Part shown: piece after piece, positions 27,727 through 39,349 of the stretch | How positions within the stretch are numbered: position 1 is the first letter of the stretch | Layout of the letters: each line of letters starts with the position of its first letter | Source: Rhodoferax sp. | GTDB lineage: Bacteria; Pseudomonadota; Gammaproteobacteria; Burkholderiales; Burkholderiaceae_C | Direction: 5' to 3' | Length of the DNA: 64,000 nucleotides | Assembly (NCBI GenBank): GCA_031291305.1 | Contig: JARLJH010000034.1 | Coordinates: 40,746-104,745, forward strand | Translations under genes and position numbers: made by a program | Notes under the pieces: generated by a model | What the model saw: the letters and a program-made list of their open reading frames with translations, nothing else | Told to the model about the DNA's origin: nothing | The model's database searches: none

Positions 27727-28203
27727 TCAGCTATAGCTGACGCCGATCACTTCCCAGCGCCGTAAACCACCGGGCGCCTGAACCTCGGCGACATCCCCTT
27801 CTTCCTTGCCGATCAAGGCGCGCGCAATCGGGCTGTTGATATTGACCAGACCCAGTTTGATATCGGCTTCATCTTCGCCAACAATCTGATAAGTCACCTT
27901 GTCACCACTGTCCTCATCCTCCAGCACCACGGTGGCACCAAACACCACCCGACCTTCTGCGTGAAGCTCGGTCGGGTCAATGATTTGCGCCGCAGAGAGC
28001 TTGCCTTCGATTTCCTGAATACGCCCTTCGACAAAACCCTGTTTGTCTTTGGCGGCTTCGTATTCAGCGTTTTCGCTCAAGTCGCCCTGGGCGCGCGCCT
28101 CGGCAATGGCGTTGATGACAGCCGGGCGCTCGAATGCCTTGAGCTGGTGCAGTTCAGCCTTGAGTTTGTCTGCGCCGCGCCGGGTGATAGGAAGAGTCGC
28201 CAC
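27727..28203 (-). CDS. greA: Transcription elongation factor GreA
   Basis: 158 residues, exactly the usual GreA length. It rescues backtracked RNA polymerase by stimulating transcript cleavage. The N-terminal coiled coil ([19 protein letters not shown] ... [20 protein letters not shown]) carries the acidic tip residues in [10 protein letters not shown]. The C-terminal domain ends [20 protein letters not shown]. The start is GTG at 28203, supported by GGAGC seven bases upstream; the longer frame to 28302 adds residues foreign to the family. It follows carB by about 100 bases, a common beta/gammaproteobacterial order. Confidence 0.97.
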   Translation of the reverse strand: MATLPITRRGADKLKAELHQLKAFERPAVINAIAEARAQGDLSENAEYEAAKDKQGFVEGRIQEIEGKLSAAQIIDPTELHAEGRVVFGATVVLEDEDSGDKVTYQIVGEDEADIKLGLVNINSPIARALIGKEEGDVAEVQAPGGLRRWEVIGVSYS

Positions 28204-28306
28204 TGGAAGCTCCGTCAAAAAAAGATGATCCAAAATGAAACCGCCGAACGTTGCCGTCCGGCGGTATGAGCTAATTATGCCGTGATTTGCCGCCGTGACC
28301 AAATAG

Positions 28307-31300
28307 TCAAAGCGTCAACTGCGCGTGCATCTCCTGCAGAGAGATCACATCCAACTGATCCATGCAGCGCATCCCTTCTACGGCTGCTTCCGCACCAGCG
28401 ATGGTGGTGAAGGTGGTAACGCGTGCCAACAACGCAGACGTGCGAATCTGACGCGAGTCGGCAATGGCGTTACGTCGCTCTTCCACCGAGTTGATCACCA
28501 GCACGATCTCATCGTTCTTGAGCATGTCCACAATGTGTGGACGCCCTTCTGTCACCTTGTTGACCACTGCGCAGGACACACCCGCCGCATTGATGGCTGC
28601 AGCCGTACCTTTGGTGGCCACAACTGCAAAACCCATTTCAGCCAGAGCCCGTGCGACCTCGATCGCCTGAGGCTTGTCACTACCTTTGACAGAGATAAAG
28701 ACCTTGCCGCTAGGCGTGCCATCCGGTTTGAATGGTCGCGGCAACTTGGAGCCCGCGCCCATCTGAGATTTGACAAAAGCTTCACCAAAGGTTTTGCCCA
28801 CACCCATGACCTCGCCCGTGGACTTCATCTCTGGCCCGAGGATGGTGTCCACGCCAGGGAACTTGACGAAGGGGAACACCGCTTCCTTGACGCAGAAATA
28901 CGGTGGCTGTACCTCGGCGCCAATACCTTGCGCGTCCAGCGTTTGCCCGACCATGCAGCGAGCCGCCACCTTGGCCAGCTGAATGCCGGTGGCTTTGGAG
29001 ACAAACGGCACGGTGCGCGATGCACGCGGGTTGACTTCAAGCACAAAAATGATGTCCTGTCCGTCTTTCTGCTGAATGGCAAACTGCACGTTCATCAGGC
29101 CAACCACATTCAAGCCTTCAGCCATGGCGGCAGTCTGACGTTTCATTTCGTCCACTGTGGCCGGTTTGAGGTAATACGGCGGCAGCGAGCAGGCTGAGTC
29201 ACCGCTGTGCACACCGGCTTGCTCGATGTGTTCCATCACACCACCAATGAAAACACGGCCAACCGAATCGCGCACGGCATCCACATCACATTCGATGGCG
29301 TCGTTCAGGAAGCGGTCCAGCAACACTGGGGAATCATGGGACACTTTGACCGCTTCACGCATGTAGCGCTCCAGGTCACGCTGTTCGTGCACGATTTCCA
29401 TGGCACGACCACCGAGCACATAGCTGGGGCGAACCACCAGCGGGTAGCCCAGCGCGGCTGCCTTTTCCAGCGCCTCAGGCTCGGTGCGGGCGGTGGCGTT
29501 GGGCGGCTGGCGCAGCTTCAGATCGTTGAGCAACTTCTGGAAGCGCTCACGGTCTTCAGCGGCATCAATCATGTCAGGACTGGTGCCAATGATCGGCACA
29601 CCGTTAGCTTCCAAGTCCAGTGCCAACTTCAAGGGGGTCTGGCCACCGTATTGAACGATCACGCCAGTGGGTTTTTCCTTGTCAACGATTTCCAGCACGT
29701 CTTCGAGCGTCAGCGGCTCGAAATACAGACGATCTGAGGTGTCGTAGTCGGTCGACACGGTCTCAGGGTTGCAGTTGACCATGATGGTCTCGTACCCGTC
29801 TTCACGCATGGCCAGCGCGGCATGCACGCAGCAATAGTCAAACTCAATGCCTTGGCCGATGCGGTTCGGACCGCCACCCAGCACCATGATCTTTTTATTG
29901 TTGGTCGGCGCGGCCTCGCACTCCGCACCTTCGGCCTCGTAGGTGGAATACATATAGGCGGTGTTGGTGGCAAATTCGGCGGCGCAAGTATCGACACGTT
30001 TGTACACCGGACGCACACCTAAAGCATGGCGGCGGGCACGCACAGCGGTGTCGGTGGTCTTGAACTGCTTGGCCAAGCGGCGGTCAGAGAAGCCTTTTTG
30101 TTTCAGGGCGCGCAGCGTCACGGCATCAATGCTGTCTAGCGCGGTACCTACAGCGGGTTGTGGCAGGTGCTCAATCTCCAGCTCGATCTTGACAATTTGC
30201 TCAATCTGCACCAAGAACCATTTGTCAATTTTGGTGATGTCAAACACCTCATCCACACTCCAGCCCGCGGCGAACGCGTCGCCCACATACCAGATGCGCT
30301 CCGGACCGGGCTCACCCAGTTCCTTTTCCAGCAGCTCGCGGTCCTGTGTCTTTTCGTTCATGCCGTCCACACCCACTTCCAGGCCTCGTAGGGCTTTCTG
30401 GAAGGACTCCTGGAAAGTACGGCCCATGGCCATGACTTCCCCCACCGACTTCATCTGCGTGGTCAGACGGCTGTCGGCTGCTGGGAATTTCTCGAAAGCG
30501 AAACGCGGAATCTTTGTCACTACGTAGTCGATGGATGGCTCGAACGAAGCTGGCGTCGCACCGCCGGTGATCTCGTTGCGCAATTCATCCAGCGTATAGC
30601 CCACCGCGAGCTTGGCCGCCACCTTGGCAATCGGGAAACCGGTCGCCTTTGAGGCCAGCGCAGAAGACCGCGACACACGCGGGTTCATCTCAATCACCAC
30701 CATGCGACCATCTTTGGGGTTGATGGAGAACTGCACGTTGGAGCCGCCGGTATCCACGCCGATCTCGCGCAACACCGCCAAGGACGCGTTACGCAGGATC
30801 TGGTATTCCTTGTCGGTCAGCGTCTGTGCGGGGGCCACGGTGATCGAGTCTCCCGTGTGCACGCCCATCGGGTCCAGATTTTCAATCGAGCACACGATGA
30901 TACAGTTGTCGGCGGTGTCGCGCACCACTTCCATCTCATACTCTTTCCAGCCCAGCAGTGACTCTTCGATCAGCAACTCATTGGTTGGCGAGGCTTCGAG
31001 ACCGCGTTTGCAGATGACTTCAAACTCTTCGGGGTTGTAGGCAATGCCGCCACCGGTGCCGCCCAAGGTGAAGCTTGGGCGAATCACGGTGGGGAAGCCC
31101 ACCGTCTTTTGCACCCCCCAGGCTTCATCCATGCTGTGGGCAATGCCAGAGCGGGCAGAACCCAGACCAATCTTGGTCATGGCGTCCTTGAACTTCAAGC
31201 GGTCTTCCGCTTTATCAATCGCCTCAGGCTTGGCACCGATCAGTTCAATGGCTTTGCCGGTGGCCGCACCGGTGTATTTGTCCAGCACGCCGTTGTGCCA

Positions 31301-31606
31301 CAAGTCCAGTGCGCAGTTCAGCGCAGTTTGGCCGCCCATGGTTGGAAGGATGGCGTCCGGTCGTTCTTTGGCGATGATTTTCTCAACCGTTTGCCAGGTG
31401 ATCGGCTCGATGTAGGTCACGTCCGCCGTGGCCGGATCGGTCATGATGGTGGCCGGGTTGCTGTTGATCAGGATGACCTTGTAGCCCTCTTCACGCAACG
31501 CCTTGCAGGCCTGTACGCCAGAGTAATCAAATTCACACGCCTGGCCAATGATGATCGGGCCCGCGCCAATGATAAGGATGCTCTTGAGATCGTTTCTTTT
31601 TGCCAT
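28307..31606 (-). CDS. carB: Carbamoyl-phosphate synthase, large subunit
   Basis: 1099 residues. It makes carbamoyl phosphate from bicarbonate, ATP and the ammonia delivered by CarA, feeding pyrimidine and arginine synthesis. Two homologous ATP-grasp halves are visible: [19 protein letters not shown] with [12 protein letters not shown] in the first, and [18 protein letters not shown] with [13 protein letters not shown] in the second. The C-terminal MGS-like allosteric domain begins around [11 protein letters not shown] and includes [10 protein letters not shown]. An exporter gene separates it from carA. Confidence 0.98.
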   Translation of the reverse strand: MAKRNDLKSILIIGAGPIIIGQACEFDYSGVQACKALREEGYKVILINSNPATIMTDPATADVTYIEPITWQTVEKIIAKERPDAILPTMGGQTALNCALDLWHNGVLDKYTGAATGKAIELIGAKPEAIDKAEDRLKFKDAMTKIGLGSARSGIAHSMDEAWGVQKTVGFPTVIRPSFTLGGTGGGIAYNPEEFEVICKRGLEASPTNELLIEESLLGWKEYEMEVVRDTADNCIIVCSIENLDPMGVHTGDSITVAPAQTLTDKEYQILRNASLAVLREIGVDTGGSNVQFSINPKDGRMVVIEMNPRVSRSSALASKATGFPIAKVAAKLAVGYTLDELRNEITGGATPASFEPSIDYVVTKIPRFAFEKFPAADSRLTTQMKSVGEVMAMGRTFQESFQKALRGLEVGVDGMNEKTQDRELLEKELGEPGPERIWYVGDAFAAGWSVDEVFDITKIDKWFLVQIEQIVKIELEIEHLPQPAVGTALDSIDAVTLRALKQKGFSDRRLAKQFKTTDTAVRARRHALGVRPVYKRVDTCAAEFATNTAYMYSTYEAEGAECEAAPTNNKKIMVLGGGPNRIGQGIEFDYCCVHAALAMREDGYETIMVNCNPETVSTDYDTSDRLYFEPLTLEDVLEIVDKEKPTGVIVQYGGQTPLKLALDLEANGVPIIGTSPDMIDAAEDRERFQKLLNDLKLRQPPNATARTEPEALEKAAALGYPLVVRPSYVLGGRAMEIVHEQRDLERYMREAVKVSHDSPVLLDRFLNDAIECDVDAVRDSVGRVFIGGVMEHIEQAGVHSGDSACSLPPYYLKPATVDEMKRQTAAMAEGLNVVGLMNVQFAIQQKDGQDIIFVLEVNPRASRTVPFVSKATGIQLAKVAARCMVGQTLDAQGIGAEVQPPYFCVKEAVFPFVKFPGVDTILGPEMKSTGEVMGVGKTFGEAFVKSQMGAGSKLPRPFKPDGTPSGKVFISVKGSDKPQAIEVARALAEMGFAVVATKGTAAAINAAGVSCAVVNKVTEGRPHIVDMLKNDEIVLVINSVEERRNAIADSRQIRTSALLARVTTFTTIAGAEAAVEGMRCMDQLDVISLQEMHAQLTL

Positions 31607-31663
31607 TTTCAGTACCAAATTGGCCTTTAGCCCTTATATATTGGGCGCCAGGCGCTATCAAAA

Positions 31664-32344
31664 TCAATTCAAATTTGCAGTTGCCAGTTTGCTGCCAAAC
31701 CACAGGAACAAGGCCCCTACCCCGCCCGACAAACTCGCTGACAGGCGTTTGCGTCGTGCAAAACCTTGCGCCAAGCGGGCACCCGCCAGAATCAGCGCCG
31801 ACAGATACAGGGCGCTGAAAAACATCAGGATAACGCTGAGGATCAAAAACGGCAGTTCAGGGTGCGCATAAGCCGGGTCAATGAACTGCACAAAGAACGA
31901 CAGCAGAAACAAAATCGCCTTCGGGTTGAGCAGACTGATCACCAAAGCGCGGCGAAATGGGTAGCGCATGGAGGCGCGGTCCTGACTGACCTGATCGGGC
32001 GACCGCGACACCACCCGCACCTCTTTGGAGGCTGCTGAGCGCCACGCCGCCCAGGCGCCGCGCAACAATTGCACGCCAATCCAGCCCAGATAAGCAGCAC
32101 CCGCCACCTTGACCACCAAAAACATCGCCGGATAGGTGTGCAACATGCCCGCCGCGCCCAGCGCGGTGAGCATCAGCAACACGGTGTCCCCCACGAACAC
32201 ACCAAAGGCACCTTGAAACCCGGCCTTGACACCGCGCGCCGTGGCGACCGAGAGCACGTACATGGAATTGGGCCCCGGCAACAAAATGATGCCAAACGCA
32301 CCAAGCACGTAGGTCCACAGATCGGTGACGCCGTAAAAACTCAC
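31664..32344 (-). CDS. LysE/RhtB-family (LeuE-like) amino-acid exporter
   Basis: 226 residues, six hydrophobic helices. [19 protein letters not shown] near the N-terminus is the RhtB/LysE family signature, followed by [15 protein letters not shown] and, after a cytoplasmic loop (~residues 105-135), [24 protein letters not shown]. It would export an amino acid or related metabolite with proton exchange; leucine or another neutral amino acid is a guess from likeness to LeuE. Its GTG start overlaps the carA stop as GTGA, so its translation is coupled to carA, and carB begins 57 bases downstream. Confidence 0.88.
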   Translation of the reverse strand: MSFYGVTDLWTYVLGAFGIILLPGPNSMYVLSVATARGVKAGFQGAFGVFVGDTVLLMLTALGAAGMLHTYPAMFLVVKVAGAAYLGWIGVQLLRGAWAAWRSAASKEVRVVSRSPDQVSQDRASMRYPFRRALVISLLNPKAILFLLSFFVQFIDPAYAHPELPFLILSVILMFFSALYLSALILAGARLAQGFARRKRLSASLSGGVGALFLWFGSKLATANLN

Positions 32345-33528
32345 GCGCGAGCCTTCATGGACGCAATGAACCGGTCAAACAGGTAGCCGATGTCTTGCGG
32401 GCCAGGTGAAGCCTCTGGATGCCCCTGAAAACTGAAGGCTGGCTTGTCGGTGCGCTCCATGCCCTGCAAGGTGCCGTCAAACAAGCTGATGTGGGTGGCG
32501 CGCAAATGGCTTGGCAAGGTTTTTTCATCCACCGCAAAACCGTGGTTCTGACTGGTGATGCTGACATGCCCGGTGTCCAGGTCCTTGACCGGGTGGTTGG
32601 CGCCGTGGTGACCAAACTTCATCTTGAACGTTTTAGCGCCGCTGGCCAGCGCCATGATCTGATGGCCCAGGCAGATGCCAAAGGTGGGGATGCCGGAGTC
32701 GATCAGCTCGGCTGCGGCGGCAATCGCGTAATCACAGGGCTCGGGGTCGCCGGGGCCGTTGCTGAGGAAAATACCGTCGGGTTGGTGCTTCAGAACGTCA
32801 GCCGCAGAGGTTTGCGCCGGCACCACGGTGACCTTGCAGCTGCGCTGGGCCAACATGCGAAGGATGTTCTTTTTGACACCAAAGTCATAGGCCACCACAT
32901 GAAAGCGTGGCGCGGTCTGCTCGCCATAACCGGGGCCATTGTCCAAGGCTGGGTTGAACAGTTTCCACTCGGTTTGTGTCCACGCATAAGACGAGGTGCT
33001 GGACACCACCTTGGCCAGATCAGCGCCAGCCATGCCGGGGGCAGCTTTGGCCTTGGCAATGGCTTGGTCAATGGCAGCTTGCGTCACCGTCTCGCCCGCC
33101 GCCAGCGCCAGGATGCAGCCGTTTTGTGCGCCTTGTGTGCGCAGCTGACGGGTGAGCTGACGTGTGTCGATGTTGGCAATGGCCACCGTACCTTCAGCTA
33201 CCAGATACTCGCTGAGCGTCTGAGTAGAGCGAAAGTTTGAGGCCAGCAAGGGCAAATCCTTGATGATCAAGCCCGCTGCATGGACCTTGTCGGCCTCCAC
33301 GTCTTGCGGGTTGACACCGTAGTTGCCGATGTGCGGGTAGGTTAAGGTGACGATTTGCTGGCAGTAGCTCGGGTCGGTCAGGATTTCCTGGTAACCGGTC
33401 ATGGCGGTGTTGAACACCACTTCACCCACGGTAGAGCCGGGGGCGCCAATGGAATGACCGATATAGACCGTGCCGTCTGCGAGCGCCAGGATGGCGGGTG
33501 GGGTATTTCCCTGAAGAGACAAAAGCAC
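32341..33528 (-). CDS. carA: Carbamoyl-phosphate synthase, small (glutaminase) subunit
   Basis: 395 residues. It hydrolyses glutamine and channels ammonia to CarB. The N-terminal CPSase_sm domain ([30 protein letters not shown]) is followed by a class I glutamine amidotransferase domain: [26 protein letters not shown] with the nucleophile Cys, and the His/Glu pair in [11 protein letters not shown]. The start is GTG at 33528, where GGAGA stands five bases upstream and the protein begins as in relatives; the longer frame to 33567 lacks a ribosome binding site. About 175 bases of leader separate it from the upstream methyltransferase gene. Confidence 0.97.
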   Translation of the reverse strand: MLLSLQGNTPPAILALADGTVYIGHSIGAPGSTVGEVVFNTAMTGYQEILTDPSYCQQIVTLTYPHIGNYGVNPQDVEADKVHAAGLIIKDLPLLASNFRSTQTLSEYLVAEGTVAIANIDTRQLTRQLRTQGAQNGCILALAAGETVTQAAIDQAIAKAKAAPGMAGADLAKVVSSTSSYAWTQTEWKLFNPALDNGPGYGEQTAPRFHVVAYDFGVKKNILRMLAQRSCKVTVVPAQTSAADVLKHQPDGIFLSNGPGDPEPCDYAIAAAAELIDSGIPTFGICLGHQIMALASGAKTFKMKFGHHGANHPVKDLDTGHVSITSQNHGFAVDEKTLPSHLRATHISLFDGTLQGMERTDKPAFSFQGHPEASPGPQDIGYLFDRFIASMKARA

Positions 33529-33703
33529 TGGGTTCTCCGAAAGTGTTGCGGGTACGCCCATGCACACTCAGGAGTGACCTCCTGGCTTGCTTTTGGTGGG
33601 GTTGGGGCTGGTGCTGCTGGGAGCGTACGCGGGTGCGAAAAAGCCCCAAATTATAGCCGAGGGCGCCGCCTTGCTGACGCACTGCCGGTCGCTCGCCGAG
33701 GGT

Positions 33704-34501
33704 CTACCCCAGGCTGGCTGTCGCGCTCGCGTGCAAACAAATCGCGGCCGCCGTGGCCACGTTCAAAGATTCTTCACCACCAGGCTGGGCGATGCGAACA
33801 TGCTGCATGGCACGCGCTTCCAGCTCAGCACAGATCCCCTGCCCCTCGTGCCCCAGCGCCCATGCACAAGGCATGGGCAATCCTCTTCTTTGCAGCAACT
33901 GATGCAAAAAATCGCCCCGATGCGAACTGGTGACCAGCAGCGGCAAAGTGAGTTGATCCAGCACTTGCAGGTCGGCACTTTCCAGCAGTTGCAAGCCCCA
34001 ATGGGACCCCATGCCAGCGCGCAAGACCTTGGGACTCCACAGCGCTGCCGTGCCTTTGAGCGCAATGACCTGCTTGAACCCGAAGGCCGAGGCACTGCGC
34101 AAAATGGCACCCACATTGCCCGCATCCTGTACCCGGTCCAGAATCACCGTCGCAACATCCGCCCTCACAGACATGGATGCAGGTAGCCCAAACACAAACC
34201 CCATGCGCGCGGGCGATTCCAACGCGCTGAGGGTGTCATACAACGAATCTGAAACTACTATATTTTTTGCAGCTGCTTGCCCATACAAATCCTGGGCTAG
34301 AGGCCAAAAAGACTCTGAAAATATGCCAATATCCGGACGCACGCCGCGCAGCAAAGCCGCACATACCAGATGGTCACCCTCCGTCCAGAAGCGGCCCTGC
34401 TTGCGGTAGTCGGTGCTGCCATGGGCCAAGCGCTTGAGCTCCTTGAGCAAAGGGTTGTCGCGTGAACTGATCACGACCGGTGTGGACAAGGGCATGGTCA
34501 T
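33704..34501 (-). CDS. SpoU/TrmH-family RNA 2'-O-methyltransferase
   Basis: 265 residues. It has an N-terminal substrate-binding domain ([28 protein letters not shown]) and a C-terminal SPOUT trefoil-knot domain: [21 protein letters not shown] (motif 1), [10 protein letters not shown] (motif 2) and [19 protein letters not shown] (motif 3). This methylates ribose in rRNA or tRNA with SAM; RlmB-like or TsnR-like targets are possible, and I cannot choose. Its ATG overlaps the rnhB stop, so it forms the tail of the lpx operon. Confidence 0.9.
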   Translation of the reverse strand: MTMPLSTPVVISSRDNPLLKELKRLAHGSTDYRKQGRFWTEGDHLVCAALLRGVRPDIGIFSESFWPLAQDLYGQAAAKNIVVSDSLYDTLSALESPARMGFVFGLPASMSVRADVATVILDRVQDAGNVGAILRSASAFGFKQVIALKGTAALWSPKVLRAGMGSHWGLQLLESADLQVLDQLTLPLLVTSSHRGDFLHQLLQRRGLPMPCAWALGHEGQGICAELEARAMQHVRIAQPGGEESLNVATAAAICLHASATASLG

Positions 34502-35247
34502 AACAGTTCCGCCACAGGTGGTGTGTCAGCCCGCTCAAGGGATGCAGCGTCCGTCGCGGCTTTTACGCCAGCATCATCGGCCGCGCCCGCCAGCATCTCA
34601 CGCACTGGCGCAAAGGTTTTGCGGTGCAACGGGCTGGCGCCATTCGCTCGCAGCGCACTCAGGTGTTGTGCAGTGCCATAGCCTTTATGCTGGGCAAATC
34701 CATAGGCTGGGTGTTGCAGGTCGACCTCATCGCACCACCTATCGCGGGTCACCTTGGCCAGGATGGAGGCCGCCGAAATCGCGGCGATCAATGAGTCCCC
34801 CTTGACGATGGCTTCGCAGCGCATCGGCAGCACCGGCAGGCGGTTGCCGTCCACCAGCACCAGCTTGGGTGGCAAACGCAAACCAAGAACCGCGCGGCGC
34901 ATGGCCAACAGCGTGGCCTGCAAGATGTTGAGGCTGTCGATCTCTTCCACGCTGGCCTGGGCCACGGCAAAACACAGGGCTTTGCCACGGATCTCGTCAA
35001 ACAGCCTTTCGCGTCGAAGGGCAGTGAGCTTTTTGGAATCTGCCAAACCAACGATGGGATTCAGGTCATCCAGAATGACAGCCGCAGCCACCACAGGGCC
35101 GGCCAATGGGCCGCGGCCCGCTTCATCCACCCCGGCGACCAAGCCGTTGGCCCCCCAACGCAATGCCACCTGCTGCATGCTGGCTTGCCGGACCTGTTGC
35201 GTTCTTGGCGCTTTGCCCGCCGGGCGTGACTTAGGTTTGGAGGACAT
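34498..35247 (-). CDS. rnhB: Ribonuclease HII
   Basis: About 249 residues. It cleaves the RNA strand of RNA-DNA hybrids and single ribonucleotides in [26 protein letters not shown] carries the first catalytic Asp-Glu pair. [18 protein letters not shown]-like sequence and [22 protein letters not shown] complete the active site. The start is not certain: ATG 35247 (MSSKPKSRP) overlaps the end of lpxB by 17 bases, while an internal ATG at 35178 would give a shorter protein of usual length. The order lpxB-rnhB is conserved in Proteobacteria. Confidence 0.95.
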   Translation of the reverse strand: MSSKPKSRPAGKAPRTQQVRQASMQQVALRWGANGLVAGVDEAGRGPLAGPVVAAAVILDDLNPIVGLADSKKLTALRRERLFDEIRGKALCFAVAQASVEEIDSLNILQATLLAMRRAVLGLRLPPKLVLVDGNRLPVLPMRCEAIVKGDSLIAAISAASILAKVTRDRWCDEVDLQHPAYGFAQHKGYGTAQHLSALRANGASPLHRKTFAPVREMLAGAADDAGVKAATDAASLERADTPPVAELL

Positions 35248-36397
35248 GGGCGATGGCATCGGCGGCAAGGGTGGAGGTATCGCGTTGCAACTCGGCATGC
35301 AGCGTCGCAAAACGATGTTCAAGACGCTGCATTTTCGCAGGGTCGCTTTGGGGGGCATCCAGCCAGATCAACACTTCTTTGGCCAAGGCCTGAGGTGTAG
35401 CGACATCCTGCAGCAGCTCAGGCACGACAAATTCGCCGCACAAGATGTTGGGCAGCCCCACCCAGGGCTGGAGCCGTTTGCGCTGTGTGATTTGCCAGTC
35501 CAACCAGCCCTTGCGGTACGAAATCACCATCGGACGTTTGAACAAGGCAGCTTCCAGCGTTGCGGTACCGCTGGCGATCAAGGTGACATCGCAGGCAGCC
35601 AGTGCCGCGTGTGACTGTCCATCCATGAGCTGCAACGCATCTCCCAGCCCACTAGATGCGGCCGCTGCCTCAATCTGGTGTTTCAACGCAGGGATGGCTG
35701 GAACTATAAACTTAGTAGCTGGATGCGCACGTTTTATAAGGGCTGCAGCCTGAAAGAACCCAGAAGCCAGATGGCGAATCTCAGATTCACGACTGCCCGG
35801 CAGAATGGCGACCACCCGATCATCAAGCGACAAGCCGAGCTTGGCACGAGCCTGCGCCCGATCCGGCTGCATGGGGATGACATTGGCCAGCGGATGCCCG
35901 ACATAGGTGGCAGCAATGCCATGCCGGGCCAGCAATTCGGGCTCGAACGGAAAAATGCACAACACGTGATCCACGCTGCGTTTGATCTTTTCCAGCCGAT
36001 CAGCACGCCATGCCCAAACCGACGGACACACGAAGTGCACGGTTTTGATGCCCTGCTGCTTGAGCGCGGCCTCCAGGTCCAGATTGAAATCCGGCACATC
36101 CACACCAATGAACACATCGGGTTTGTTGATCAGCAGTCGGCTTCGCAGTTGACTGCGGATGCCGACAATCTCGCGGTAACGGCGCAGTACCTCCCAACCA
36201 AAACCATGCACCGACAATTTGTCATGCGGCCACCAAGCCTCAAAGCCACGTTTGACCATCTGCGGGCCGCCAATGCCCGCGCTGTGCAGCTCGGGCCAGC
36301 GCTGCTTCATGCCGTCGAGCAGGAGTCCCGCCAGCAGATCGCCAGATGTTTCACCAGCGACCAACGCTGCGTTGAGCGTTTCTTTTGCAGTCAACAT
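35231..36397 (-). CDS. lpxB: Lipid-A-disaccharide synthase
   Basis: 388 residues. It joins UDP-2,3-diacylglucosamine and lipid X to form the lipid A disaccharide at the inner membrane. [17 protein letters not shown] is the N-terminal signature. [53 protein letters not shown] and [22 protein letters not shown] are all family motifs. It is separated from lpxA by 151 bases that contain an inverted-repeat element; elsewhere in this operon the gaps are short. Confidence 0.97.
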   Translation of the reverse strand: MLTAKETLNAALVAGETSGDLLAGLLLDGMKQRWPELHSAGIGGPQMVKRGFEAWWPHDKLSVHGFGWEVLRRYREIVGIRSQLRSRLLINKPDVFIGVDVPDFNLDLEAALKQQGIKTVHFVCPSVWAWRADRLEKIKRSVDHVLCIFPFEPELLARHGIAATYVGHPLANVIPMQPDRAQARAKLGLSLDDRVVAILPGSRESEIRHLASGFFQAAALIKRAHPATKFIVPAIPALKHQIEAAAASSGLGDALQLMDGQSHAALAACDVTLIASGTATLEAALFKRPMVISYRKGWLDWQITQRKRLQPWVGLPNILCGEFVVPELLQDVATPQALAKEVLIWLDAPQSDPAKMQRLEHRFATLHAELQRDTSTLAADAIAHVLQT

Positions 36398-36406
36398 GCG
36401 ACTAAC

Positions 36407-36500
36407 GAGGCAGGGCCTCTGGGCGGCCGACGATTTGGCTGCGCCGAAACTGCGTTTTCTGGTACTCCAGTATGAGGAGGCCGCCCAGAGGTCCTGCCTC
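36407..36500. repeat. Inverted-repeat element between lpxA and lpxB
   Basis: The arms 36407-36428 (GAGGCAGGGCCTCTGGGCGGCC) and 36479-36500 are inverted copies with one mismatch in 22 bases, enclosing a 50-base loop. On RNA this makes a very stable hairpin; on DNA it resembles a small palindromic or non-autonomous mobile element. It has no U-tract, so it is not a typical intrinsic terminator. It may lower lpxB expression or protect the upstream mRNA. Confidence 0.7.
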
Positions 36501-36548
36501 GCGGGTTCTGAGACCGACTACGCGAATCGCCCCCGCATGGCCACAACA

Positions 36549-37346
36549 TCATCGAACAATGCCACGTTGGGGCGATGATTGCTCCAAGAATGAGAGCATC
36601 ATCTGCACATCCAACAAGGACTCTGGGTTGTTTTCACTTAAACCAGCAATACGTTCCATGGCCACCTGCAGGGTGAGATCGTCGCGGTATAAGGCCTTGT
36701 GCATGGCCTTCACCGCCGAGATGCGGTCTGGCGAAAAACCCCGGCGGCGCAAACCCTCAAAATTCATGGAGCGCGCCACAGCCGGTTGTCCCTGGCACAT
36801 CACAAACGGCGGCAGGTCGGCAAACAGCAGCGTGCACATGGCGGTCATGCTGTGTGCACCAATGCGTACAAACTGGTGCACCACCGTGAAACCACCAAAG
36901 ATGGCCCAGTCGCCCACGTGCACATGACCCGCCAACTGCGTGTTGTTGGCAAAGATGGTGTTGTTGCCGACCTGGCAATCGTGCGCCAGGTGCACATAGG
37001 CCATCAGCCAGTTGTCATCACCCACGCGGGTGACGCCCAGATCACCTGGCGAGCCGATGTTGAAGGTGCAAAACTCACGAATGGTGTTGCGGTCACCGAT
37101 GATTAATTCGCACGGCTCACCAGCATATTTTTTATCTTGCGGAATGGCGCCCAGTGAAGAAAACTGGAATATCCGGTTGTCGCGACCTATGGTGGTGTGG
37201 CCCTCAATGACCACATGCGGGCCCACCGTGGTGCCCGCACCAATCTTGACGTGCGGTCCGATGATGCTGTACGGCCCGATCGTGACCGAGCTGTCTAGCT
37301 GGGCTGCTGGATCGACCAGCGCAGTGGCGTGAATGGCAGTCACCAT
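36549..37346 (-). CDS. lpxA: UDP-N-acetylglucosamine O-acyltransferase
   Basis: 265 residues. It performs the first step of lipid A synthesis, transferring R-3-hydroxyacyl chains from ACP to UDP-GlcNAc. The left-handed beta helix is seen as hexapeptide repeats ([LIV]-G-x4: [20 protein letters not shown]...). [13 protein letters not shown] includes the catalytic His, and the alpha-helical C-terminus ([20 protein letters not shown]) is typical. It lies 8 bases after fabZ. Confidence 0.97.
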   Translation of the reverse strand: MVTAIHATALVDPAAQLDSSVTIGPYSIIGPHVKIGAGTTVGPHVVIEGHTTIGRDNRIFQFSSLGAIPQDKKYAGEPCELIIGDRNTIREFCTFNIGSPGDLGVTRVGDDNWLMAYVHLAHDCQVGNNTIFANNTQLAGHVHVGDWAIFGGFTVVHQFVRIGAHSMTAMCTLLFADLPPFVMCQGQPAVARSMNFEGLRRRGFSPDRISAVKAMHKALYRDDLTLQVAMERIAGLSENNPESLLDVQMMLSFLEQSSPQRGIVR

Positions 37347-37354
37347 GCACTACC

Positions 37355-37792
37355 TCAAGAAATTTTGCGCATCGCGCAGGTCAATTCAGCTTCCACCGCA
37401 ACGTTGCCGTCGACATCGGCACGAGCTTTGAACTTAAAAATGCCGGCCTTCATGCGCAGCAATTCCACGTTCAGGATCAACTGGTCACCTGGCTCCACCG
37501 GCTGTTTGAAACGTGCGCCATCAATGCCGGCAAAGTAATAGACCATGTCGTCGGTGGGTGATGTATCCAGTGCATCAAACGCCAGCAACGCAGCAGCTTG
37601 CGCCAGGGCTTCAAGCATCAAGACGCCAGGCATCACCGGCCGGTGCGGGAAATGACCTTGAAAGAACGGTTCGTTGATGGTGACATTTTTCAGTGCCCGG
37701 ATACTCTTGCCCTTCTCGATTTCAAGCACACGATCCACCAGCAAAAACGGGTATCGGTGTGGCAACTGTTTGAGAATTTGATGGATATCCAT
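37355..37792 (-). CDS. fabZ: (3R)-hydroxyacyl-ACP dehydratase FabZ
   Basis: 145 residues, hot-dog fold. It dehydrates 3-hydroxyacyl-ACP in fatty acid elongation and competes with LpxA for its substrate. [15 protein letters not shown] is the N-terminal helix-loop, [22 protein letters not shown] carries the catalytic His and the Glu on the central helix. It sits between lpxD and lpxA as in most Gram-negatives. Confidence 0.97.
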   Translation of the reverse strand: MDIHQILKQLPHRYPFLLVDRVLEIEKGKSIRALKNVTINEPFFQGHFPHRPVMPGVLMLEALAQAAALLAFDALDTSPTDDMVYYFAGIDGARFKQPVEPGDQLILNVELLRMKAGIFKFKARADVDGNVAVEAELTCAMRKIS

Positions 37793-37806
37793 GGATCTGG
37801 CCTTTT

Positions 37807-38805
37807 CTAATTGGAAGATGTATTGGGTGTTAACAGCTTGATCTGAACTTCGAGCGCACGAATGCGCTCACGCAGACTGGCTAATTGCTTGACAGATGCC
37901 GCGTTTTTTTCCCACGCCGCGTTGTCATCTATCGGAAACATGCCGGTGTAATGGCCGGACTTGAGAATGGAACGGGTTGCCACCGACGCTGCAGAGATGT
38001 TCACGCCATCCGCCAGGGTCAAATGTCCCAGCACCACGGCGCCACCACCCACCGTGCAATGCGCACCGATGTGGGCGCTACCGGCCACTCCAGCGCAGCC
38101 TGCCATCGCGGTATGGCGACCCACAAATACGTTGTGGCCGATTTGGATCAGGTTGTCGAGTTTGACACCATCTTCAAGCACCGTATCTTGGAGCGCACCT
38201 CGGTCAATACAGGTGTTGGCACCAATTTCAACATCGTTGCCAATACGTACATTGCCGAGTTGTTCAATTTTTTCCCAGGCGCCGTCGTTGGGGGCAAAAC
38301 CAAAGCCATCGGCGCCAATGACCACACCGGGGTGTATCAGGCAACGCTCGCCAACGGTGCAGTTTTCGCTCACCGTGACGCGAGATTTCAAGACCGTATC
38401 AGCACCAATATGGGCGCCCGCTTCCACCACACATAAGGCCCCGATGCGCGCGGTGGGGTGCACATTGGCTTTGGAGTCAATGACGGCAGACGGGTGAATA
38501 AGTGCCACATCGGACTGAGGCAGACTACGCTTCCAGAGCTGGGTAACCCGAGCGAAATAGAGATAGGGGTTATCAGCAACGATGCAGTCCCCACGCTCGA
38601 CAGCCAACGCTTGCATCTGCGGACTGACAATGACGCAACCCGCCTTGGAGTCCGACAGCTGTCGCTGATACTTGGGATGGCTGAGGAAACTTAAGTCACT
38701 GCTATTTGCAGACTCAAGTGGCGCCAACCCCTCAAAAACTCGGCTAGCATCACCAAAAAGCTTGCCCCCCAGTGATTCAACCAAGGTTCCCGCACGCAAA
38801 ACCAC
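37807..38805 (-). CDS. lpxD: UDP-3-O-(3-hydroxyacyl)glucosamine N-acyltransferase
   Basis: 332 residues. It adds the second hydroxyacyl chain in lipid A synthesis. The N-terminal uridine-binding domain ([20 protein letters not shown]) is followed by a left-handed beta helix of hexapeptide repeats ([17 protein letters not shown]...), the segment [23 protein letters not shown], and [22 protein letters not shown] with the catalytic His. The C-terminal helix ends [15 protein letters not shown]. The start is GTG at 38805 with AAAGG upstream. It follows skp by 22 bases. Confidence 0.96.
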   Translation of the reverse strand: MVLRAGTLVESLGGKLFGDASRVFEGLAPLESANSSDLSFLSHPKYQRQLSDSKAGCVIVSPQMQALAVERGDCIVADNPYLYFARVTQLWKRSLPQSDVALIHPSAVIDSKANVHPTARIGALCVVEAGAHIGADTVLKSRVTVSENCTVGERCLIHPGVVIGADGFGFAPNDGAWEKIEQLGNVRIGNDVEIGANTCIDRGALQDTVLEDGVKLDNLIQIGHNVFVGRHTAMAGCAGVAGSAHIGAHCTVGGGAVVLGHLTLADGVNISAASVATRSILKSGHYTGMFPIDDNAAWEKNAASVKQLASLRERIRALEVQIKLLTPNTSSN

Positions 38806-38827
38806 CAGCGGCCAACCTTTCGACAGC

Positions 38828-39349
38828 TTATTTGGACGCTGCAGGCACGTTGAGTGCCTTGATAACCTTGTCGGTCATGTCAATCTTGGGATTCACATAG
38901 ACGGCATCCTGAAAAATGATGTCGTATTTTTCAGCAGCAGCAATTTCCTTGATGGCTTTGTTGGCTCGTGCAATCACTTGTTGCAGTTCCTCGTTCTTGC
39001 GAGCGTTCAGGTCTTCCTGAAATTCGCGACGTTTTCTCTGAAAGTCACGATCCTGCTCCACGAGCTGTTTCTGACGCGCGACACGCTGAGCCTCGGGCAT
39101 AGTAGGGGCATCACGCTCGAACTTATCAGCAGTAGCCTTGATGCTGGCACCGAGATCAGTTAAATCTTTCTCACGCTTGGAAAATTCCTGCTCCAACTTG
39201 GCTTGCGCAGCCTTCGCTGTAGCTGCTTCCTTAAGTACGCGATCAGTACTCACAAACCCAATTTTGACTTCATCGGCTTGCGCTGATGCCAAACAAAAAC
39301 TGCCCGTTAACACCAGTGCCAGGGCCAATTGACGCAAATATTGATTCAT
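38828..39349 (-). CDS. skp: Periplasmic chaperone Skp/OmpH
   Basis: 173 residues. A signal peptide of about 25 residues ends CLASAQADE. The mature protein begins [29 protein letters not shown] and continues as long charged helices (residues ~45-125), which form the tentacles of the trimer holding unfolded outer-membrane proteins. It delivers clients to the Bam complex. Its ATG overlaps the bamA stop by one base, so the two are coupled. Confidence 0.94.
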   Translation of the reverse strand: MNQYLRQLALALVLTGSFCLASAQADEVKIGFVSTDRVLKEAATAKAAQAKLEQEFSKREKDLTDLGASIKATADKFERDAPTMPEAQRVARQKQLVEQDRDFQRKRREFQEDLNARKNEELQQVIARANKAIKEIAAAEKYDIIFQDAVYVNPKIDMTDKVIKALNVPAASK

